Positions 1-10,500 of a stretch of DNA of 50,344 bases are shown here, one piece after another. The translations under genes were made by a program, and so were the position numbers. Within the stretch, counting starts at the first letter, position 1; every line of letters starts with the position of its first letter. Source of the DNA: a virus; the IMG/VR virus record IMGVR_UViG_3300020220_000082, positions 1-50,344 of that record; one strand, written 5' to 3'. The notes beneath the pieces are model-generated. The model was given only the letters and a program-made list of their open reading frames with translations. It was not told where the DNA came from and did not search any database.

Positions 1-632
1 AGACCAACTGTAGCTACAGCGGTTGTTGCTGCAGAACCTACCATTTGAATAGTATAAACATTTCCAAAATCTTTGATAGATTCATTAACTTCAATTCCAG
101 TAGGATCAATTTCCTCTACAGCAATAATTTCATCTTCGTATTCAAATCTCTCACATCTCAATTCATAAACATAAAGATTATTCAGTTGATAAAAAGGTCG
201 TTTGCCCTCAACATATTTAATTTCAAATAAAGATTCATCAAGAGGCAACCAAATTAAATCTCCCTCTTGTGGCCTATATGCAACTTTTCTTTCATTTTCT
301 GGCCATAATTTTAATAAAGGTGAAATAAAATCATCATATCGTTCTTTTGAAATGATCAAATTTATTTCATCCTTAGATTGAACTCCGAATTTTGTTAATA
401 AATCACCATTACCCGAAAATCCCTCATAATTCATCAGATAGGCCTCTATTCGGAAACTGTCATCAAACTTTGATGCAACTACTTCTTTGATAACAGTTTT
501 CTCACCAACAATTCTTCTTGGCATGTATAGAACATCTTGTCCATACATTTTAAGTTGTTCGTTGATTAGATCTTGAATAAGTCTTTGCTCACTCGGAGAT
601 CCTTGTAAAAAATAAGAATTGAGTGGTGCCAT
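1..632 (-). CDS. 14: Neck protein gp14 (head-tail connector), 3' end cut by window
   Basis: Partial gene: it starts at ATG 632-630 and stays open to the window edge, showing 210 residues. The visible protein begins MAPLNSYFLQGSPSEQ and continues with RLIQDLINEQLKMYGQDVLY and MPRRIVGEKTVIKEV, a pattern I recognise from gp14 of T4-like cyanophages; later parts (EGDLIWLPLDESLFEIKYVE, FYQLNNLYVYELRCERFEYE) fit the same family. In T4, gp14 joins gp13 at the neck, closing the packaged head and receiving the tail. The start follows the gp13 stop by one base (TGA T ATG), and an AGG lies five bases upstream of the ATG, so it is probably translated together with gp13 from the same late transcript. Family call is strong; the C-terminus is not visible. 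Confidence 0.9.
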   Translation of the reverse strand, partial: MAPLNSYFLQGSPSEQRLIQDLINEQLKMYGQDVLYMPRRIVGEKTVIKEVVASKFDDSFRIEAYLMNYEGFSGNGDLLTKFGVQSKDEINLIISKERYDDFISPLLKLWPENERKVAYRPQEGDLIWLPLDESLFEIKYVEGKRPFYQLNNLYVYELRCERFEYEDEIIAVEEIDPTGIEVNESIKDFGNVYTIQMVGSAATTAVATVG

Positions 633-633
633 A

Positions 634-1467
634 TCAACCTATGAGATCTAATGGTGGTAGTTCATATTCATTCTTAAGTTGTTGTTCAAGTTTTTCTATT
701 TCTGAGACTCCATCATCATAAATCTGTCTTCCATTGAGTTGAACTCCACCTGGAAGTTGAACACCATTAAACTTAATCATATTTTGCCCCCACTGTTTTT
801 TGATAAGAGCGGTGAGATATTTCTTTAGCCACCAATCATTATAAAGTCTTGGAGCATCTCCAGGATTTACGATTCGATAACAATCAATAATTACATAATC
901 ATTATCTGAAACTTCCTTCCAATCAATATCCAAATACAATTTATGATTTAATTTATTAAAACGAATTTGTGCGTGTGGATTCAAAAGATAGTCTAAATCC
1001 TCTAGGTATCTTTTAACCATCGAATAGTTTAGAAGATCTAATGCGCCATAATAATAAACATCATTTAAAAATAATTGATATTTTATATTAAATAATCCAG
1101 CAGATGCAGTATTTGTTGAGTTTATTTTGAGAATATTATTAACACCAATAATAGAATCAGGCAAAGGTAAATAATTTACACCTTCAACATAAGTAAGAGA
1201 TGTTACTCCCGCGCCTACAACATTTGGTGAAGTTGTTGAAGATCCAACTGGGCCAGACTGCTTTAAAATATTTTTAGTTGCAGGAGTAAGTTTATGCTTT
1301 AAAAATACACGATCAATTCCATCGTAATGACGCTCATGAAAATATTGAATCGCATCATCGATCAAATTATCGATTTGGTCGTCATCTACGTTTATTTCTA
1401 AAACTGGCTTACCTAGTTGTTTAAGGCAGTAATCTTTCAACTCCGCTCTACTAGATGGTTGCGCCAT
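634..1467 (-). CDS. 13: Neck protein gp13
   Basis: Encodes 277 residues, near the size of T4 gp13 (about 309). The N-terminus (MAQPSSRAELKDYCLKQLGK, then PVLEINVDDDQIDNLIDDAI and QYFHERHYDG) is the typical opening of cyanophage gp13. Together with gp14 it forms the neck that seals the DNA-filled head and accepts the tail. It is followed immediately by gp14. Its 5' end is unusual: the ATG directly abuts a run of T, which is the tail of an intrinsic-terminator hairpin, and the only Shine-Dalgarno-like stretch (AGGGG, ten bases upstream) lies in the 3' arm of that hairpin. A consensus late promoter overlaps the 5' arm. Expression is therefore probably restricted to transcripts started at this late promoter. 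Start chosen because it is the only ATG consistent with the family's conserved N-terminus. Confidence 0.93.
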   Translation of the reverse strand: MAQPSSRAELKDYCLKQLGKPVLEINVDDDQIDNLIDDAIQYFHERHYDGIDRVFLKHKLTPATKNILKQSGPVGSSTTSPNVVGAGVTSLTYVEGVNYLPLPDSIIGVNNILKINSTNTASAGLFNIKYQLFLNDVYYYGALDLLNYSMVKRYLEDLDYLLNPHAQIRFNKLNHKLYLDIDWKEVSDNDYVIIDCYRIVNPGDAPRLYNDWWLKKYLTALIKKQWGQNMIKFNGVQLPGGVQLNGRQIYDDGVSEIEKLEQQLKNEYELPPLDLIG

Positions 1468-1498
1468 AAAAAAAATACCCCTAGTTTCCTAGAGGTAT
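1468..1498 (-). terminator. Intrinsic terminator between tail fibre and gp13
   Basis: Read on the minus strand, ATACCTCTAG (1498-1489), loop GAAA (1488-1485) and CTAGGGGTAT (1484-1475) form a 10-bp stem with one G-U pair closed by a GNRA-type tetraloop. It is followed by an unbroken T run that reaches the gp13 ATG. This is a textbook rho-independent terminator in form. It would stop transcripts arriving from the 11.8-kb fibre gene. The gp13 Shine-Dalgarno AGGGG is inside the 3' arm, so any read-through RNA would also hide it. Confidence 0.82.
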
Positions 1499-1503
1499 TT
1501 ATA
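1496..1503 (-). promoter_or_regulatory. Late promoter TATAAATA for gp13-gp14
   Basis: A perfect match to the T4 late -10 element TATAAATA on the minus strand. By T4 spacing (motif at -13 to -6) transcription would begin near position 1490, an A. That is inside the 5' arm of the terminator stem, so the new RNA lacks most of that arm, cannot form the terminator, and presents the AGGGG ribosome binding site free. Confidence 0.72.
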
Positions 1504-1520
1504 AATTATGGGTTACGTTT

Positions 1521-4500
1521 TCACTCGCCTTTTAGTGTTTTGATTTCATCGCGGAGTTCATTGATTTGAACTTGTTGTTCTTTGATTGCTTCAATTAAAA
1601 GACCTACCATATTAGAATAAGCTACCGATTTAGTTCCAGTATTATCTTCACGAACAAGGAATGGAATGACTTCTTCAACTTCCTGAGCAATTACACCCAT
1701 ATGGTGTTCACCAGAATCGATACGATCAAATTCAACACCACGAAGATTAAGAACTTTGTCAAGAGCATTTTCAATCGTAAAGATATTTTCCTTAAGTTTA
1801 ATATCGGAGTTTGCAGTAACTTGACCCGCAAGAGTAAGATTACCACTCATATCAAGTTGAAGACGGTTTGCAGAAGCAGACCAACCACCAATTCTCAGAA
1901 CATTATCGGAATCAAGACCCATGTTAACCGCAAAAGCTCCACCTCTATGGAATGACATGAATGCAGAGTTACCACCAGTACAGAATGCTTGTAGTGGTGG
2001 GTTACTAAGAGATCCTGAAGTTCCACCTAAATTAGATTGGAAATAGTTTATACCTGTCCAAGTATGCGAATTACCAAGTGCATTAGAAATGCTGTTGGTA
2101 TTAGTTGCTGTACCATTTAATGTTGCAGTAATTGTACCAGCACTGAAGTTGCCAGATCCATCACGAGCAACAATCGTAGAACCTGTATTGGCACTTGTAG
2201 CATTAGATGTAATGGTTACAGCTCCAACAGATGTATTAACCGAAATACCTGTTCCTGAAGTCGCTAGGCTTGTTACAACAAGAGAAGATGCATTGTTTGT
2301 ATCTACAAATCTATACCATGTTCCCCAAGTGGTATTTCCAGTGCTTAGTCTTTTCCAGAGATTTCCATTAGCAGTGTAAGCCAACTGAATCATTGGACCA
2401 CCACTATAATCAGTGCCAGTACCGTATTTTCTCCAAGACATTACTCCATTATATGTTCCACCATCAGAGAGTCCATTTGTAGTATTTTGTTTAAAGTCAA
2501 ATCTTACTTCCATTCCAAATGTGTCTGGATTTGGATTAGTTGATCTTGTATCAAATGATGTTAGAGAATTAGCACGTCCATTTAAATTCGCACTAATCGT
2601 TCCTGCACTGAAGTTTCCAGAACCATCTCTTGCAACAATTGTGGATGCAGTGTTTGCAGAAGTAGCGTTAGATGTTACCGTAAATGTAGCAGCACCAGAG
2701 TTATTATATGTGGTGGAACCAGAAAGACCAGTTCCAGCAGTATTCAGAGTTAATGTGTTTGCAAGAGGTCTTTGCCATACACCACTATCATTCCAAAGTT
2801 GTAGATCAGCTGCAACGTTCCAAGAACCAGTACCATTATTAGATGCATACCATCTTGCACCAAGTCCAGGTCGGAGTACGAACAACTGGTTATTATTATT
2901 TCCACTTGGAGCATCATGCACCCATGCACCATTAACATAATAAACGTTAGCGGTTAAGAAAACTATTCCATCCCAAGAAAGAACACTAAACGAAGATTGT
3001 GCTGGTTTCTTAATAATTAACTGAGAATCATTGTTGTCTGTGGTTCCATTGACAACTAATCCACCACCGCCAATTGCAGATCCAGTTCCACCAACAATTG
3101 TTGTACCTCTAATTGTTCCAGCATTAAAGTTACCAGAAGCATCACGTCTTACAATAGTATTACCAGTGTTATCTGATGATGAAGAAAATCCATTAAGTAA
3201 TGCAGCGTTTAAATTAGCTACTTCTGTAGTTGATGTAACTGTGAGTGGTGCTGTTCCTGTTCCAATTGTAGAAATTAATCTTGTACCACTAACGGTTCCT
3301 GTAGCAGTAAATACACCCGCACCAGTTAATGTTGCAGCAACAGTTGTTCCACCATACCATCTGAATAGTTCTGAGGTAGTTGGAACTGAATGCCATAAAG
3401 TAGAACCTTCAATACCTGCCGCATAATCTGCGGAAGAAGCACTTAAATTAGTATAATAAACAACTTTAGTACCAACACTTCTTGTATTAAATGTAGGAGC
3501 AGCAACACCATTTGTACCAAATGTAATCCAGTTATTTGTTGAACCGCTAAAGGTTAACTGTGCAACAGTTGTTGAACCTGCAGAAGAAAGTTCAATTCTT
3601 CCAGTACCGAAGCTACCAGAACCATCACGTCTTACAATTGCGTTTGCCGTATTCGAGGTTGATGAAGCAAATCCATTAAGTAATGCAGCGTTTAAGTTAG
3701 CTACTTCTGTAGTTGATGCAACCGTGAATGGTGCTGTTCCTGTTGCAACTGTTGATGTATATCTGGTTGCCGAAAGGGCTCCAGTAATAGTTAAACCACC
3801 AGAATTAGTCAAGGTGAATACATTTGTTCCACTAGCATTTCTACCGATAAGCTGAGTGGTAAATTGTAGGTAAAGATTGCTACTATGGAATTGAATCTTG
3901 CCCGCTTTCTCACCCGTCCAACTTCCTGTTGTAAAACTTATGTCATGGTTTGCTCCAATCGCAATTGATTGTGTAGTCAATAACCCCTGTAATATTGGAG
4001 TTGTAGTCAGAGTGTAAGAACTTCCATTTCCAATTAAGAGAGCGCCATTACTTGGAGCAGCAGTTAAGCTAGTTCCACCTCTAGTAACTGGAATAGTTCC
4101 CGTGTGGTTGTTAACATCTAGGTGATATGATGAGTTATTACCACCAAGAGTTACTGCATCAATATCTCCACCTGAAGCAGCATTTTTAATTGAAACTGCG
4201 CCGTCCGCGCCAATACTAAATGTAGAGTTCTTGAATTTAGAGACACCTAACGTCGAGAATGCATCTATAGTAGATGCAACTCTATTGAGTCCGAGTCTTA
4301 CGATTCCATAATATGTTGTAAATCCAACTCCACCTGCAGGGAAGTCTGCAGAAGTATATCCTTGAACATCAAATGGTTGAGTAGATCCAATTCCAATTGC
4401 CGTTACAACTTTTCGATAAGATGAATCACCCCTTAAGAATGTTTCGTTGTTTGCAGCTCCAGTTCCAAGTCTAGTTGGAGAAAGAATACCAGATATAATA

Positions 4501-7500
4501 TTTGCTGCGTCCAAACTATTCGTAGAAAGTAGTGAGAAGTTATTCTCATCATTTGAAGATGTATTTACAGTTGCAGTATAAGTTATATTCTGTTTTGTAA
4601 ATGTCATTATACCAACCGGATTTGTTGCGGCTGATAAATTAATGGTATTCAATAATAATCCATTAATTGAAGTAAGAGACTCTGCTCTAGTTTCATGAAG
4701 TGTAAGTGAGTTTTGAGTTACTGATCCAACAAAATAGAAGTTTCCAGTGGTTACTCCCGTTGGAGTATTTCCCGTAATTCGTACTGGATCCCCAGTGGCA
4801 AATCCATGATTCTTAAATATAATTTGGTTACTTGACGTTACAATACCAGGTCTCGTTACAGTATGACTTCCTGTTCCACTACTTTCTAAATCTTTTATGG
4901 TAGTTAGTGCATATGTAGTATAGAGTGCTATAGACGTAACTCCAACTCTCTTCGCGTAATAAACCTCTCCACTAATTAATGGTGAAACTGCTGTACCACC
5001 ACTAACTCTATAAATGACAGGATCTCCATCCTGAAGTGTATGGCCCGCACCAATTACAATTCTATCATTAGTAAAGTCAAGACTTCCTCCAACATCAATA
5101 CTTGTTGGAGTAAATGAGAATGTAGTTCCAATACCGATATTTGTAGAAACTCCAGTAGCGTTTCTGTCAGAAATAAAGTCTGGAAGATTGGAAGATCCCG
5201 GGAACTTTTGTTGGTTTGTAAGTTTTAGATAAAGTCTAGTTTCAACAGTATTAACTTGAACCGTAAAGTTAGATCCACCAGTTCTACCTCCAATTGGCGC
5301 AGGATCATTAAGAGTCAGAACATCATTTGTTGCAAACTTAAATCCACCGGTATTAATAGCAACATTAGACACTGTACCAGCAGCACTAACTGTAACTGTT
5401 GCAGTAAGTCCTGTACCAATACCACTTGATGTATCAAGCCGGATCCCCGTATAAATTCCAGCCACATTGTATCCAGAACCGCCTACAAGGGTCTTAAGAG
5501 TAAGAGGAACACCTCTAACTAAACCAGTTGTACCATATCCAACATTGGCAAAGGAAAGCGATGATCCCGCCGGAACTCCAATTTTTGGTGGAGTTGTAAC
5601 AATGCCAACTGCACCACCAGCTGAAGTGGTACTTACAACTACGTCTCCATTTAGGAAATTATAAGTTGAAGAATTATTTAAAATTATAAATTGTCCGATA
5701 AGATCGCTAACTAGGACAAAAGAATCTACCGGTTCAGAAACAACGTCTCCTTGCAGAAGATTTGTCGCTGGAATTAAGTTAACTAATTGAGTTCTTCCAC
5801 CAACATTATTTGCTCTAAAATAGTTTACTGTCTTAGGAGGAATCAAGTCAGGGTTAATTTGTCCAATAGAGTTTAATTGGACAACAGCATTTGGAATCGC
5901 ATTTGTTGATACTAGTTTATCAATAAAGTTTCCAAGTCTATTGTTTAAGAAAGATCTTACAGCAAGTTGGGTAGATACTCTCTTGTTTAATGGACCTCCA
6001 GTTTCATTATCTCCCATACCAGTATCAATTGAAAATTCTTCAATAGCAGTACCACCAGAAAGAGATAATCTAATGGAATCAAGAGTACCAATAGTTACGG
6101 TATTATTGAAGATAATGTTACCAGTTCTGTTGAATGCGGTAATAAAATCGCCAATCTTGAAGTCTCCTAGTTCATTTGTGCCAGAAGAATAAACCCTTCC
6201 ACCTCTTTCACTAACTTGTTCAGTTTTTATATCGGTTTTACCACCATTTTGAGGTAAAGCATTATAGTCAATACCTGATCCAGAGTATTCCCACGTATGA
6301 CCTGAAGAGTTAATAATTGAAGGTCTATGGAAGTTAAGTCTATAAGTTTCTGGTAAATTCTGTACACCTTGAATAGTTCCACCAGGTAAGGTCGAATCAA
6401 CTTTGAACTGAATTGACCAATAAGTACTAATTCCAATAACAGCACTAATTGATGTTGAAATTGGAGTACCACTGTGATCATTAATGGTTAGATTAGATCC
6501 ACCAGTGGCTGCAAAGTTTCTTCTGACACCTTCAGAAAGTTCTACGGAAACATAAAGATACCTAGTTGAAGACTGGAAAGTAAGTGCATACCCCACCGCA
6601 GTTCCACCTGCTACAGTTTGACTTACTGATTTACCAGAAACAAAGTTGACTGTTTGTGTTCCAGGAATTGTTAGACGCTGATATACATTATGTCTATCAA
6701 TAACTTCTTTTACAAAGAATTCTTGCGTATTTTTTTGGAATGTATGAATACCAGTTGATGCTGAAGTTAGATCAACAATTCTAGTTAGAGAATCATCTTC
6801 AGTGAGTTGGAAAGATGATGCATTAATATATTTTACATAATACTGGTTCTGGTTGACTAAGCCACCGATAACTCGGCTAGGATTTACTCCTTCATCTCCA
6901 AGATAAACTACGCTATCTGCGTTTAAAAATGGGTGTGAAATAATGTTGAAAGTGTTATCAATAACGTTTACAATACCGCCTTGAGTTGTAGCAGCACCAA
7001 TAAACTCCGTTACAACTGGAGCTGATTTAAAGTTTGAAGTTGCATCATTTCCAGCAGGATCAAAGAATCTTACAACATATAAATCTTGTTCAGATCTACC
7101 CAATCCAACTACTTTTAGAGTTGTTAGCCCACCAGAGGTTCCAGTAGCTGCGATACGTCCTCTATCAAATTTGAATGAATTTGGACTGAATCCTGTAGAT
7201 CTAAGTGCGAATAAACCAAAGTTTGTTGCTGAGTTTGTGATGGATAGATATCCACCAGACTGCGTTAATGATCCATACTTACAGAAAATTTGGAAACAAG
7301 AAACAACCTGTGCATATCCATCATTAATGGTTCTCCAACCAATACCACCAAAGGATACCATGGTAAATGCCGCAGCAACCATAGATTTGCCCTGTTCTGG
7401 TTGTTCTCCATCAACTGGAAGTTCAACTTCTTGGGAAATAACTGGAACGTTTGGTGATAATACCTTAGAACCATCGACCAAAATTCCATTTCCACCTAAG

Positions 7501-10500
7501 AATGAAAGAATAGAACAGTTTTGAATATATGGTGATCTGGTAATGGTTGGCTTATCAGTCTTTGTTGCATATCCAATTCTAGAAGTAAATGGATCCGTAG
7601 GATCATCATACGCACATGCATAATCAAAAGTAAACTGAGGAATACCCGCAGCATCAACCGCGTCTTTCATTGCAAAACCAGTTACATAAATACCATTTCT
7701 AACTCTAAAGAGGTCTTTACCAGCATTAAGAGGTCTAATAATAGTATTTCTAAGGTTGTCACCAACAATAGCAACATCATCATAAAGAATAATTGGATTA
7801 TCTTCCGAATAATCTCCAGCTTCAACAATAATACAAACAGGAGTAGATTTTGTTTGTGGTAAAGATAATGCTGGAGCAGCATTGGTGCCAAATCCAACTA
7901 TGGTAGTTACAATACCTGCATAATTAACAAGGGCAGTTCTAACATTAGCACAATCAGTTATGCCAATATTTGTTGACGCAATACCTACTAAACTTCCAGA
8001 TATTAGAGCAGTTGTAAGAATACCAACAAGACTGTCAATTGTAGCTCTTGTAGTTGCACAGACATTTGGATTTTTATTAGTTCCACCAATTGAGACATCA
8101 CCTATGATTGTAAGATCTTGATAATTCAGCCAATTCGTAACCGCTTGTTTTGCATATTTACCTAAACTTTGGAAAGCATATACAGAAGCAGCTTCTTCTC
8201 CAAGAACTCCATTAGATATTAGTGTTCCAGCACCATCAAAATACTTTTTAGTTGCATATAAAGTATGTTGATTCGTTCCGAAAGAAACATCTTGTGCAAT
8301 AGCATCTATAATATATCCAAGATCTCTTGCACACTTACGACCACCAACGACTGTTGTAGATCCAACTCCTACAGAACTTATTCCGATTCCAAGAGTACTA
8401 ATCCCTGAAAGATTTCTTACATTATATGTAGAATTAACAAGGAAATAACCATAGTTGGTTGTAGTTCCAATACCTGCAGTGCTTCCTGCAGCAACAACTG
8501 TAGTAACAATTCCAGCAAGAGATGTAATTGTTGATCTAACGTTTGCACAGGACTCGGGACTTAAGTTTGAACCAACTTTACCAGCTACTGATAGAGATCC
8601 AGTAGTAGAGTTAGCATAAGTCACTGTAGTTGTAGTGCAATTTGTCACTACGTAATTTCCGTTGTATCCCGCTGGAGTTACTCCAGTAACAGAAATTACT
8701 TGATTGACTTGGAATGGAGCAGTTGCTTGAGCATCAAATGTTAATGTTGCTGCAGCACCAAATGTTATTGTTTCTCCGTTTGTATTTGCAGTATTCGGGT
8801 GAGAAAGATTTGCAAAAGTAGCTCCAAGTCCAGTAATATAAGCACCTGATCCAATTCCAGTTCCAAAAACTGGCATTCCTAATACAAGTCCAGTATTATT
8901 TGCAATACTTACATATCCTTGGCCTGTAGTGCCTCCTGTAGAGGTTTTGGTGGTTGAAACTGTTCCAGTTGTTGCAGTAATTGTAAGATAAGGATCTGCA
9001 GTAATTGTTAAATCTCTAGTGTTTAACTGATTGGTCACAGCCAATCTCATTAAATCTCTAGCAGTTGTAAATACATAATTTGATTGAGCTTCTTCTCCAA
9101 GAAGTCCATTAGATGTTGGTTGACCAACATTATTAAAATAGAACCCAGCAAATCTTCTACTGTAATTATTGCCACCAGTAAATACGTCCGTCTTAACTGC
9201 GTCTACAAAAAATGCAGTATCTCTAGCACACTTCCAAATTCCTGCAGTGGTTCCAAATCCAATTACACTCAGATTAAAGTTTCCAAGATTTAGTGTAGGA
9301 AGTCCACTAGTATTTCCAGCACCAACTACAGCAGTGACGACTCCAACAAGAGAAGTAATATTATTTTGTACATCAGTACATGCTGCAGTACTAGAAATTC
9401 CTACATTTCCACCACCTCCTGCAAAGACTGTTGGCCCAGGAGTAGCATTTAAATTTTTATTGCTGAGCTGGTTCGTAATAGCTCTTCGCATTTGGATTCC
9501 AGCTTGTTGGAATCCGTAAATTGATTGTTGTTCTTCTCCAACAAGACCGGTTGATATAGCTGTTCCAACATTATCAAAGTAAAACGCAGCAAATGTTCTT
9601 GCATAGTTATTACCACCGGTAAATACGTCTGTTGAAACGGCATCAACAAAGTATCCAAGATCTCTCTGACATTTAGCTGAGGATATTCCAGAAGACCAAA
9701 GATTAGGATACTGGGTATTAATAGCCGTTAATGCAGTAGAAACGATTTCACTCTTATTGATTTGTATTAATTGATATGCACGATAGTATCTAGAATCTTT
9801 AGTTGTAGCAACAACACCGGGACCTGGTACATAGAATCCGGTAGGGAATCCAACAGCAAGAGAAGCTATTGATTTATCAACAATTTCTTGTTTGTTGATT
9901 TCAATTAATTTATGAGCATAATAATATCTTGATCTTGTAGTAGTTTCAGCATCTCCAGGGAAGAAGAATGTTGATCCCACTCCGACTGCAACAGAAGCAA
10001 GAGATTTATCAATGATCTCCTGTCTATTTCCTACAATAAGATTTCTAGCATCTTTAGATGTATGGAAATAATTAGCATTTGAATTTTCTGGATCCGGTTT
10101 AATGGTAAAATCAAATGTTTGATTTACACTAGTCTGATATAGTGTAGGTGGTGACTGATTATTAATTACATATTGTCCAATAAATTTAACATAATCTATC
10201 GCAAAAATAAGTGGAACTTCTTCTCCAGTATATGTTCCAGAATCCTTAAGTACAGATCCAATATTCCTAGACTTAGAGTTTCCGCCAAATCTAATATCAT
10301 ACGTAAGAGCCTCTACAACCGAACCGATTCCAGCTTTCCAAGTATTTTCGTTAAAATCTGGGAATATTGTAGCAATTCCAATATTTTCAAAATTAAACTT
10401 AACATAGGCAATCGCTTCTTCCTTAATGAAGTTGTTATTTGCCTCTAATAAATCCCCAGCATCCAGAAATCTTTGACCAGGAATTTGGAAACTATCAAAC

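Noticed and set aside
2413-2940. A 175-residue plus-strand frame, and others of 60-130 residues across the window
   Set aside because: They lie opposite strongly supported minus-strand genes, lack ribosome sites and resemble no family. All supported genes here are on one strand.
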